In this document: piece after piece, positions 1 to 9,090 of the stretch
Position numbering within the stretch: the stretch's first letter is position 1
Layout of the letters: each line of letters begins with the position of its first letter
Source: Gremmenia infestans
Lineage: Eukaryota; Ascomycota; Leotiomycetes; Helotiales; Hamatocanthoscyphaceae
Reading direction: 5' to 3'
DNA length: 64,000 nucleotides
NCBI GenBank assembly: GCA_032629725.1
Contig: JAFEVB010000015.1
Span: forward strand, 1,488,001 to 1,552,000
The notes under the pieces: generated by a model
What the model saw: only the letters and a program-made list of their open reading frames with translations
Database searches by the model: none
What the model was told of the DNA's origin: nothing
Position numbers and translations under genes: made by a program

Positions 1-753
1 AGTCTGTCTGGCCCGTACACAAGAAATCTAAAACCCAAAAGCCCCCTTGAACTTTTTGCAACGTCAACCCGACGACATCTCAGCAAAAGAACAAACACAC
101 CACACTGCTGAATTCATCTCTCTGAATCCGCAGCATCGCAAAATTCACAAGACACTGCAAATTCTACTGCCGCAGCAAAAAAAGGTTCCAGCCCGGGTAC
201 CTCGTTTATTTTAAAGCAAAAAACGCGATTTGGATTTGCACACATCGACACTGACAAAACACCTCCGAGTCTCCAAAGCATCACCGCCACAAACTGCCCC
301 GGGCTACTCATACTGCGCGATTCAGTTATAGCGGCGTAGAGCTGTGCATAATAACAGCCTGACGATACACACTCAGCACCTCCTTTGCTGATAACAGAGG
401 TGCCCCTAAGCCTTCCGAGGTTTCCCTTACAACTCCACTGCGAACAGGCTGCACAGGACAAGTCCTGCAAACATCTCGGAGACGCAGCTTTCTGCAGAGA
501 GCTCACTGAGGCTGATTTCACTTCATTGTACGTGTGCCATTGCCTGCCAAGCCTGCTGGGTGAATCCAGCGCGGTACGGGTCTCATGTACTTCCCAAATT
601 TTGCTAATTTTGCACGCGTCCCTAGAGCAAAGGGTGAATCGTAGTCCTCCTCACAGCGAAATTGATCTAGACAGCTATCGAACAGCGACACATCCCTCAC
701 TGCGGAAAACATAACCTCGCCGCGTTCCCTCCCCCACTCAGAGGCCAGAAGAC
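1..753. other. Upstream region of the PP1 gene
   Basis: I see no supported gene here. Two open frames of 109 and 135 codons lie on opposite strands; at least the plus-strand one lacks an ATG start, and neither resembles a known protein. The last part is presumably the promoter and 5' leader of the PP1 gene that starts at 754; a pyrimidine-rich stretch (ccgcgttccctcccccactc) sits just before the ATG. Confidence 0.5.
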
Positions 754-1931
754 ATGGCGGACCAAAACGATGTAGATCTCGATTCCATCATCGACAGACT
801 GTTGGAGGTACGAGGCAGCCGACCCGGCAAGCAAGTGCAGCTCTTAGAAGCAGAAATCCGTTATCTATGCACAAAGGCGCGAGAAATCTTCATCTCCCAA
901 CCAATCCTCCTCGAACTAGAGGCACCAATCAAGGTATGCAAATGTGTCTAACTAACCCCTAGAAGCGCGATATTGGATGGTTTGCTGACTGTTGCGTGCC
1001 TTTAGATCTGTGGTGATATCCATGGCCAATATTATGATCTTCTCCGTTTGTTCGAGTACGGAGGCTTCCCTCCGGAGGCAAACTACCTCTTCCTAGGAGA
1101 CTACGTGGATAGAGGCAAGCAATCTCTTGAAACAATCTGCCTGCTCCTTGCCTACAAGATCAAATACCCTGAAAACTTTTTCATCTTGCGCGGTAACCAT
1201 GAATGCGCATCCATCAACCGCATCTACGGCTTCTACGATGAGTGTAAGAGACGGTACAATATCAAGCTTTGGAAGACATTCACGGACTGCTTCAACTGCC
1301 TTCCCATTGCGGCAATCATTGACGAGAAGATATTCACAATGCACGGCGGTCTTAGCCCAGATCTGAATTCCATGGAGCAGATCCGCCGTGTCATGCGACC
1401 CACCGATGTAAGTTCCCAGGATTCCTTTGCTTGCCAAGTTTCAGCGCCTCGAGAGACGGCTAGAGCTCTTACTGATAAAACTAGATTCCTGACTGCGGTC
1501 TGTTGTGCGATCTCCTCTGGTCCGATCCAGATAAGGACATCACCGGTTGGAGTGAAAACGACCGAGGTGTATCTTTTACCTTCGGCCCTGATGTCGTCTC
1601 CCGTTTCTTACAGAAGCATGATATGGATTTGATCTGCCGAGCCCATCAAGTAGTCGAAGACGGATATGAATTCTTTTCCAAGAGACAATTAGTCACCCTC
1701 TTTAGCGCACCCAACTACTGCGGAGAGTTTGACAATGCAGGCGCAATGATGAGCGTAGATGAGAGCTTGTTATGTTCGTTCCAGGTTAGTTGCTCAACCA
1801 TTCAAAGTATATGACAGCCATTGACCTCCAATTCGCAGATTCTGAAACCAGCGGAGAAGAAACAAAAGTACGTTTACGGTGGTCTAGGTGCCAGCAGGCC
1901 CGTCACCCCTCCGAGGAAGCAGAAAAAGTAG
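754..1931 (+). CDS. glc7: Serine/threonine protein phosphatase PP1, catalytic subunit
   Basis: Four exons: 754-933, 1006-1407, 1485-1784 and 1839-1931, all joined in phase 0, giving 324 residues, the usual PP1 length. The PPP-family metal motifs appear in order: GDIHG at the start of exon 2, GDYVDRG, GNHE, and later HGG. The SAPNYCGEFDNAGAMM segment is the PP1 signature around the beta12-beta13 loop. The C-terminus carries a TPPRKQKK tail with the conserved Thr-Pro-Pro-Arg site that cyclin-dependent kinases phosphorylate in PP1. Family knowledge: PP1 (Glc7 in yeast, BimG in Aspergillus) is the catalytic subunit of many holoenzymes for mitotic exit, glycogen metabolism and septation, with location set by regulatory subunits. 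The introns are 72, 77 and 54 nt. Family assignment is essentially certain; exon joints were inferred from homology and GT..AG sites. Confidence 0.97.
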
Positions 1932-2954
1932 TATGAATATGAGAACAATTACGAACTTCCTTGTGTATAGCAGGTTCGGACGCAGATAAGCATAACTTCG
2001 CGATTTCCCCTCGATTCACACGCCAAAGTCTCGCTCACGCGCTTCTCGATCTTCTTGTTTGCGACACAAGCCTCCCTTCTACGATCTCCCGAACTCGAAC
2101 CTCGACTCCTCTCCCATATCAAAAACATAAAATACCTATTTGCGCGTGTGCGTTGCGCCAGGGGCAGCACCTCTCTATACGACGTACCGATTGTACACTT
2201 TCTTTCCGCCTTTGACTACGAGCGACGATCATATTTGGGAGACACGAGCAACACACGAAATTCTTACTTGCGAAGCGAACGGATACCACAAGATAGAAAG
2301 ACGCGGCTACAGAAATGAAAACGGGCTCTTGATTTGTTCTGAGCTTATAGAGAGAGGTTGGCATTTTTGTGTGTATAAGAGATTACGATTGTTTGCGAGA
2401 CGGGGCTACTTCTTTGGCGAAATGGAAATGATTACTTTGTCTGTGTAGCTCTCTTGACTAGCTTGGCTCTGACCTGACTTGCATGGTTTTTTTCGTGGAT
2501 GGTGAAGTTCCACGGGTGACTGGGCGATAAGGTGGTGCAAAGCGTGCTTTGGTCTATGGATGGATGGTGGATGTGATGGTGGCCCTCTTTTTTCCGTAGC
2601 CGTTCTTCTGCCACAATTGCTGACATCTGAAACTTGTTGCGGCGAATGAAACTAATTTCCTAAACTACAAATGTTTTTCAAAGTCACGTCCTAGATTTGT
2701 TCCCGTGTCTTTCATTGTCGTTACACATTGCTCTTTACATGTTCTGCCTGTGACGCCTCCATACCAAAAGTAGCATGGAAGCTCCTCCTAGGTGAGTGAA
2801 GCTCTTACCAGTTGCACCCCTTAGGATCCCTCTCCTGTTTCCTAATACGGAGATTCCCCCTGAAGCTCCCGACACATATCTATGGCAATATAATCCCGTG
2901 CTCAACACCCATCTTTCTCATACCTATAGTACCTATACCCTCACCCCCAGGGCC
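1932..2954. other. Intergenic region, PP1 and Rdx 3' ends
   Basis: PP1 (+) and the Rdx gene (-) converge here. Several open frames of 64-102 codons occur in all frames, none with recognisable protein features or splice support. The stretch probably carries both 3' untranslated regions. Confidence 0.5.
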
Positions 2955-4225
2955 CTACCCACAATCCTCATCCCCCGGCCTACAAAACCCTTCTCCCCCA
3001 TCCCCATCCCCGCCAATCCTAATCTTCCCATTCCCCCCAACAGCTCCTTCTTCCCCACCAAATACCTTCTCTGAATTCCTCTGCGATGCTGCACTTGCAT
3101 CTACATCAACGTCCATCGGCGTGAACTTCCTCTCTCCGGTTCCTTCGGCTTGTAGCCTGTTGATTGCTACTGGGAGTGCCGGGATTTGGGTCCGGGTTTC
3201 GGGGTTGGATTCGGGTTCGGATTCTGGGGGTTTGTTAGGGGTTAGATTTTGGAGATGGGAAGAGAAGGGGGGAGGAGGGGGGATAGTAGGTGCGGTATTG
3301 GATGGAATGAATAAGAGGATGAGATGGATAGGCTGTGGTGTATTGCACCAGTAAGGGGAATATGAGGAATACAAAGAGGATGGAAGTTCATGTTGAAGAA
3401 ATGATATGGGGTAGGCGGAATGACAGACTTACTCTTGTGGCCATCTACGTGTCCGAGATTTCGAGATGGGTCTATGACATCTCTTACTCGGCGTTTGAGT
3501 TCTTTCGTTTCTGTGCAAGAGGGAAGATTGTTAGTTGGCTCGCGAAATTGGAAACTGAAACGACACTTGTGTTTGTCTACGCTTCGGGATGAAGGCACCA
3601 GAAAGATAATTTGCAAGTAAGGTGCACCTTTTATCTAGTCAAGGGTTTCTTGAATGGCATATTTAGAAGTAGAGACACGAGAGAAGAAGACGAGTAGGTA
3701 CTTCCGGGAAATGAACATACCAGGAAATCCACCTTCCGCCTTCCTGTCCCACAGAAGATGCTTCTGCATGGTAACAGGCTCATCCCCGCTGCTACTCGGA
3801 TTCGCATGATAGAGATGTACCACGAACGTCCCTCCAGTTGACGGTTGGAGCGCCACTTCGCCAAGAGAGGTAGAGAAAGTAGAAAGCAGCTCTTGGGCAA
3901 ACTACAACACTAGATTAACACTTTGTCCTTCTCATTACGGTGAGACTACTAAGCCTAGAAACGAAGTTTGAAAGTAGATAGAAAGAGCATAAGCAATAGG
4001 GGGGATGCTATCACGTGAAGTCTGAGACTGAGACTGAGACTGCGGGGAAAGACAATAATGCGCGTGCGGGAGCTTGCGCCAGGTGGAACAATACGGGCGG
4101 CATATTGATGATGATAGGACGGTAAACAAAGAGAAAGGAAGGAAGCTTACATATGCAGCTCGAAGCATCCATCTACATTGAGTACAGAATTGAATAGTGA
4201 CTCGGGGAAGTAGCGGTTGCTCCAT
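2955..4225 (-). CDS. Rdx (SelT/SelW/SelH) family thioredoxin-fold protein
   Basis: Four exons on the minus strand: 4225-4151, 3901-3721, 3510-3433 and 3223-2955, total 200 residues. The fold signature is near the N-terminus: PRVTIQFCTQCRWMLRAAY, with a CxxC (CTQC) where selenoprotein W homologues have Cys-x-x-Sec. The second exon carries the matching core, FAQELLSTF followed by STGGTFVV and LLWDRKAEGGFP; the third carries ETKELKRRVRDVIDPSRNLGH. These are the standard blocks of fungal Rdx proteins. Exon 4 is a low-complexity Pro/Ser/Gly-rich tail ending in a short Cys motif (RPGDEDCG). Members are thought to be redox proteins, but the substrate is unknown. The introns are 249, 210 and 209 nt, long for this locus, and the exon 4 acceptor at 3224 is the least certain joint. 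Exons 1-3 are secure. Confidence 0.85.
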
Positions 4226-4775
4226 TGTTGCGAAGGTCCTGGTGGTCCCTAGGGTTTGGGATGATTGTTGACGGCTGATGCAATGAAGTAGCTCTAGGTT
4301 TGTGAGATTATACAATTATTTGTAAATCAAGATGGGCTTAAAGTAAGATTAGTTTGGGTTGTTAGGTTATCTACGTTCGCTATAGCTCAGGGCCTGGTCT
4401 GGTTTGTCACCCGTTCCCGCTCGGCTGGAAATCCAATTTGCCAAAGGGCACTATCGAATCACAGGTCTGACTCGCAAAATAATAAGGAGCTGTGCACGCG
4501 TCAAGAAAGAGCTCTGGGAGCTGTCGAAATATAAGTAGAACACCTCATCATTTGTATGGAAAGCGGCCTCTCTCCTCAGACTAATCGTAACCTTATACAC
4601 AGCGAAGTGAAAGTAACTACTGCAAACAAAATATTACATGCAAAACCCTAGCAGCCGTAAGAAGTGACCACCACCCCGCTGAAATGCTACGCTGTGAAAG
4701 GTATTATTCGCAGTGATTCCCTAACTCCAATGAACGCCCATCGTGGTCTGTGAAGCCACCTCTCCGTCTGCCTTT
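4226..4775. other. Intergenic region between Gγ and Rdx genes
   Basis: Both flanking genes are on the minus strand, so this holds the 3' region of the Gγ gene and the promoter of the Rdx gene. I see no gene here. Confidence 0.5.
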
Positions 4776-5118
4776 CTACATGACCACACAGCAGCCCCCG
4801 CTCGGTTGAGGAGCATACGGATCATCCTTCTTCTCAACAGCGCCCCAAACCGATGGTACCATGAAGTCCTTTGTGCTGTTCGTATAGGAGATGATGCTAT
4901 GTGGCCGAGTTAGTAGACTGGCAATTGGAAAAGTTGAGGCTCGGCTCCAAATACCTCTTTGCGGCTTGCGAGACGGGAATTCTTTCGCGTTCCAAATCCT
5001 CTCGTAGGCGATTGTTCAATTCCGTGAGACGGCGCAGCTTGAGGTCGGCCATCGACTGCTTGTTCTTCTTGATCTGCGATGGGTCGCCGACATCGCGCGA
5101 TGAGTATCCGGAAGGCAT
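4776..5118 (-). CDS. gpg1: Heterotrimeric G-protein gamma subunit
   Basis: Two exons, 5118-4955 and 4896-4776, 94 residues, the usual size for filamentous-fungal Gγ. Exon 1 encodes a helical coiled-coil segment (ADLKLRRLTELNNRLREDL) that pairs with the Gβ subunit. Exon 2 encodes the conserved STKDFMVPSVWG stretch, then a Pro-rich linker and the C-terminal CCVVM: CVVM is a CaaX farnesylation box and the preceding Cys is a likely palmitoylation site, so the protein should anchor Gβγ to the plasma membrane. The 58-nt intron has a tactaac branch site. No N-terminal extension is possible because an in-frame TGA lies 18 nt before the ATG. A 5' leader intron (about 5226-5142) is plausible. Gβγ signalling controls mating, growth and asexual development in moulds. 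The gene is divergent from eIF3a. Confidence 0.96.
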
Positions 5119-5820
5119 GGTGAAGAGTTGCGGTCACGACTCCTATCAATCAGTGCTATCTGCGAACAGCAATTTCAAATCAGCTACCGAGTCGCCGTAC
5201 ACGCGAGGAGAGGTGAGGCGTACCTGAGGATTGACCCTTGGAAGGTGATTGGAGTTCGTAGCCCCGCGACTTGGATTCTGAGTGATGCTGAAGAGGGTGA
5301 GAGGTGGTTGAGATGAGATGATGGGTTTGACCTTGAGAGTTCCGTGGCAGCGAGTGGCGGTGGGATCCCAATGGCTTACTAGGCATAGCGTAATTTAAGA
5401 GCGCGCCAAACCCGATTGAACCTTTTATAGAGGAACGTGCACTTTAGCTACTGTTCTACTGTTCATGTGACTTTTACAAATGAGCATATACATAGGTAGG
5501 AATGATATTAATATGACTCGAAAGGAATGATTCCAAAGGGGAAATAGTGGTGTTTTATTGAATGCCTAAATCGTAAGACCTTGGGATATCCCCAACGGAG
5601 TTAGTTCCAAGTCATGTGGCAAGAAGCAATCTACAATTCAGATTCTAATAATAAGCGAGTTTTCAGACACAAAGTCCCACGATTTTTTGAAGCGCAGGCA
5701 TCATCTTACAACACGCGCGCCTTCCCATACCCTACCACGACCACGGTTTCCCATCAAAACCCCCAAGCGCACTGAGAAACGAACGTCAGCAAAAGCTCAT
5801 TGCAGAGGCGTCTGCCCAGC
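5119..5820. promoter_or_regulatory. Divergent region between Gγ (-) and eIF3a (+)
   Basis: About 700 bp between the two start codons, with no independent gene. On the minus strand it contains an ATG at 5386 opening a frame that runs towards, and if spliced overlaps, the Gγ coding exon in a different frame. Confidence 0.5.
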
Positions 5821-8800
5821 ATGCCTCCTCCGCCCCACGCAAAGCCCGAGAATGTTCTCAAGAGGGCCCACGAACTCATGGGCGTTGGCCAGTCGCCAGC
5901 GGCCCTCGTTCTCCTTCACGAGCATATCACTTCCAAGAGAAGCAGAAATGTTCCCATTACCTCGTTGGAGCCTGTTATGGTCCTCTTGGTTGAACAGTCC
6001 GTCGAGCAGAAGAAGGGAAAACTAGCCAAAGACGCGCTTTATCAATACAAGAATATCAGTCAGAACACTAATGTTGGCACGATTGAAGTAGGTTTCATCA
6101 TTTGCAATTCAATATATAAATTTATACTAACGCGCTCTTTACAGTTGGTTCTCAAGAAATTCATCGAGTTAGCAGAGGAGAAAGTCAAGACTGCACAAGC
6201 AAAGGCCGACGAAGTTCAGTCGTCTCTTGAAACCACTGCAGACACTGCCGGTGTTGACGATCTCGAGGCCAGCGAAACCCCAGAATCCATCCTCCTCTCC
6301 ACTGTGTCCGGCGAGCAGTCTCGAGATCGCACAGATCGCGCAATCGTAACGCCATGGCTCAAGTTCCTCTGGGAGACATACCGTACCGTTCTCGACATCC
6401 TCCGAAACAATGCCCGGTTGGAGATCATGTACCAGAGCACCGCTATGCAAGCATTCGAATTCTGCCAAAAGTACACACGAAAGACCGAATTCCGCAGACT
6501 TTGCGAACTTCTCCGAAACCATGTACAGACCGCTGCAAAGTACTCTGCTCAGATGCATGCCATCAATCTCAATGACCCAGACACCCTTCAGCGCCATCTC
6601 GAGACCCGTTTTCAACAATTGAATGTTGCAGTTGAGCTTGAGTTGTGGCAAGAGGCTTTCAGGAGTGTTGAGGATATCCATACACTGCTCAACCTTAGCA
6701 AGCGCCCACCAAAGAACGTCATGATGGCAAACTACTACGAGAAGTTGACCAGAATCTTTTTGGTTGGTGAGAACTATCTATTCCATGCCGCTGCGTGGTC
6801 CAGGTATTACAACCTCCTCCGCCAGTCTGCCTCCATGGTTGCATCTGGTCAGAGCAAGAAGGCAGACAACCCAGCTACTTCCGAAGCAGACCTTTCAAAG
6901 GCCGCCTCCTTCGTCCTGCTGTCAGCTCTTGCTATTCCAGTCATCAGCACTTCAAGATCTCGTGGTGCTCTAGTTGACATTGATGAGGCCAAGAAGAACA
7001 AGAACTCGCGTCTCACCCACCTCCTCGGTATGGCCCAAGCCCCCACTCGTGCTGTGCTTTTCCGAGATGCCATGAGCAAAGGCCTGTTGAAGCGCGCTCG
7101 TCCTGAGATCCGTGAGCTTTACAACATTCTCGAAGTCGATTTCCACCCGCTTTCCATCTGCCAAAAGATCTCTCCAATCTTAACCAAGATTGGCGCTGAT
7201 GAGGAGATGGCGAAATATGTTCTTCCTCTTCAACAAGTCATTCTGACTAGGCTCTTTCAACAACTGTCGCAAGTATATGAAACGGTCGACCTTGCATTTG
7301 TTGAGAACCTTGCCAGATTCCCCGAGCCATTCCAAGTCAGTCGGGATACTATTGAGAAGTTCATCATGAATGGAAACAAAAAGGGTGATCTTGCTATCCG
7401 CATGGATCACGCTACAGGTGTTCTCAGCTTCGACACTGATGTCTTCTCGTCCACTAAGGCTGTAAACGCTGGCACAAGTGCTGGCTCTGCTGAGAGTGAG
7501 ACTTCTTCTGTTCAGCGACTACAAAACACGCCGTCGGAAATTGTACGCACACAATTGACCCGGTTAGCCAAGTCTCTCTTCGTTACCTGCCAGTACATCG
7601 ACCCCTCGTACAACGAGGCCCGAATCAAAGCTAGGGATGCAGCATATGCAAAAGCTAGAGCAGGTGCTGAACAGGAACATCACGATATTTTGGCACGCAA
7701 AGAAGTCATAACCAAGCGGAAGGAAGAGGCATCCGAAATCCAAGCACGCAAGGAGAAAGAGGATGCTACTCGGAAGCGGATTCGAGCAGCACAAATCCAG
7801 GAAGCCGAAGACAAGCGACTCGCTCAGGAGCAAAAGGACCGCGAGGAGAAGCGCATGAAGGCCGAGCTAGATCGTGTTCGTAAGGAGGAACTCAAGAAGC
7901 AGATTGCTGATCTCAAGATCGGTCCTAAAGCTATCGACATCGACATGGACGACTTGGATAATATCGACAGCAACCGGATTCGTGCCATGAAGCTTGCTCA
8001 GCTGGAGCGGGAGAAGAATGACATGAATGAGAAGCTCAGAATTACTGCCAAGCGTATCGATCACATTGAGCGTGCACAAAGAAAGGAAGAAGCCAAGAAG
8101 CTGCCAGCAGATTATGCCGCACAGCGTGAGCGTGATTTGGAGGCCTATGAGAAGACCAAGGCTCAGACTTTGGAAGATGCCGAAGCGAAGCACGAACATA
8201 ATGTTGCACTTAGCAAGAGGCTAGCGAGAGTTGTACCTTACTATGAGTCATTCCGCGAGACTATTGTTGAGAGAAGACGCGATGAGTTCGAGCGAAGCCG
8301 CCGCAAGGCAGAGAAGGACCTACAGGACCAGATGGATGCTCGTAGAAAGGAGTTCAGAGCGCGCAAGGCTCGTGAGAAGCGGGAGCTTGAGGAGCAAGAC
8401 AGAATCTTGAGGGAAGAGGAAGAGCGCGCTGCCAGAGAAGCAGAGGAGAAGGCCGCCAGGGATGAGCAGAAGAGAAAGGAGTTTGCAGAGTTGAAGGCAA
8501 CCCGGGAGAAGGAGAGATCGGAGGCGTTGGCAATTGCAGAGCTGCAAGAGCGCAGAGCGACAGAGGCTGCTGCACGCAGACAAGAGGCAAGGACCGCTGT
8601 ACCTTCCCGTGGTGTGGCCCTCGACCGTGGAGAGTCTGGCTCAGGATCTGGTGCTGTTCGTCCACCTTTACCTCTTGCTGGTGCGAAGTTGGGATGGAGA
8701 GAAAAGGAGCGCCTGCGTAGCGAAGGGAAGGAGGTGCCAGGACCGACCCGGACCGAATCACCTGCCGCCCGAGCCTCACCAATGGGTCGCCCTGCTCCTG

Positions 8801-9090
8801 CTCCTATGGAGCGAACAGATTCAAACGATCGCCCTGCAGAGAGAGGACCACCTCGTCTCGCTCTTTCCGGCGGCAAACCATCATGGCGAGAGAGGGAAGC
8901 AGCAAAGGGGACCAGCGGCGGTGAGCCTGCTGCACCATCCCGGGTACCACCTCCCATGGATCGTGGCAGATCAAGAAGAGACGACGAACGTGATGAATCC
9001 CCTGCTCCGGCTCCTGCGGCTGGTGATAGCCTCAAGCCCAGCGGGACAGCTGGTAAATTCGTCCCACCACACCTTCGCAACAAGGCTTGA
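5821..9090 (+). CDS. tif32: Eukaryotic translation initiation factor 3 subunit A (eIF3a)
   Basis: Two exons, 5821-6087 and 6145-9090, 1070 residues. The start MPPPPHAKPENVLKRAHEL matches the usual fungal eIF3a N-terminus; the frame stays open upstream but without a better start. The first ~500 residues form the helical-repeat and PCI region (for example LNDPDTLQRHLETRFQQLN). Residues ~600-920 are a long highly charged helix rich in Arg, Glu and Lys. The C-terminal ~150 residues are disordered and contain two copies of a short motif (GAKLGWREKERL and GGKPSWREREAA), ending KFVPPHLRNKA. eIF3a is the scaffold of the eIF3 complex, which binds the 40S subunit and bridges the mRNA entry and exit channels. 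The intron (6088-6144, 57 nt) is a multiple of three with no in-frame stop, so its retention would insert 19 residues. Confidence 0.96.
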   Translation: MPPPPHAKPENVLKRAHELMGVGQSPAALVLLHEHITSKRSRNVPITSLEPVMVLLVEQSVEQKKGKLAKDALYQYKNISQNTNVGTIEVGFIICNSIYKFILTRSLQLVLKKFIELAEEKVKTAQAKADEVQSSLETTADTAGVDDLEASETPESILLSTVSGEQSRDRTDRAIVTPWLKFLWETYRTVLDILRNNARLEIMYQSTAMQAFEFCQKYTRKTEFRRLCELLRNHVQTAAKYSAQMHAINLNDPDTLQRHLETRFQQLNVAVELELWQEAFRSVEDIHTLLNLSKRPPKNVMMANYYEKLTRIFLVGENYLFHAAAWSRYYNLLRQSASMVASGQSKKADNPATSEADLSKAASFVLLSALAIPVISTSRSRGALVDIDEAKKNKNSRLTHLLGMAQAPTRAVLFRDAMSKGLLKRARPEIRELYNILEVDFHPLSICQKISPILTKIGADEEMAKYVLPLQQVILTRLFQQLSQVYETVDLAFVENLARFPEPFQVSRDTIEKFIMNGNKKGDLAIRMDHATGVLSFDTDVFSSTKAVNAGTSAGSAESETSSVQRLQNTPSEIVRTQLTRLAKSLFVTCQYIDPSYNEARIKARDAAYAKARAGAEQEHHDILARKEVITKRKEEASEIQARKEKEDATRKRIRAAQIQEAEDKRLAQEQKDREEKRMKAELDRVRKEELKKQIADLKIGPKAIDIDMDDLDNIDSNRIRAMKLAQLEREKNDMNEKLRITAKRIDHIERAQRKEEAKKLPADYAAQRERDLEAYEKTKAQTLEDAEAKHEHNVALSKRLARVVPYYESFRETIVERRRDEFERSRRKAEKDLQDQMDARRKEFRARKAREKRELEEQDRILREEEERAAREAEEKAARDEQKRKEFAELKATREKERSEALAIAELQERRATEAAARRQEARTAVPSRGVALDRGESGSGSGAVRPPLPLAGAKLGWREKERLRSEGKEVPGPTRTESPAARASPMGRPAPAPMERTDSNDRPAERGPPRLALSGGKPSWREREAAKGTSGGEPAAPSRVPPPMDRGRSRRDDERDESPAPAPAAGDSLKPSGTAGKFVPPHLRNKA

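Noticed and set aside
114..521. 135-codon minus-strand open frame
   Set aside because: No domain or codon bias; overlaps another open frame on the opposite strand in the PP1 upstream region.
2812..3354. 180-codon plus-strand frame
   Set aside because: Starts with a non-ATG codon and lies antisense to the supported Rdx terminal exon; its open state follows from the Pro/Gly-rich composition.
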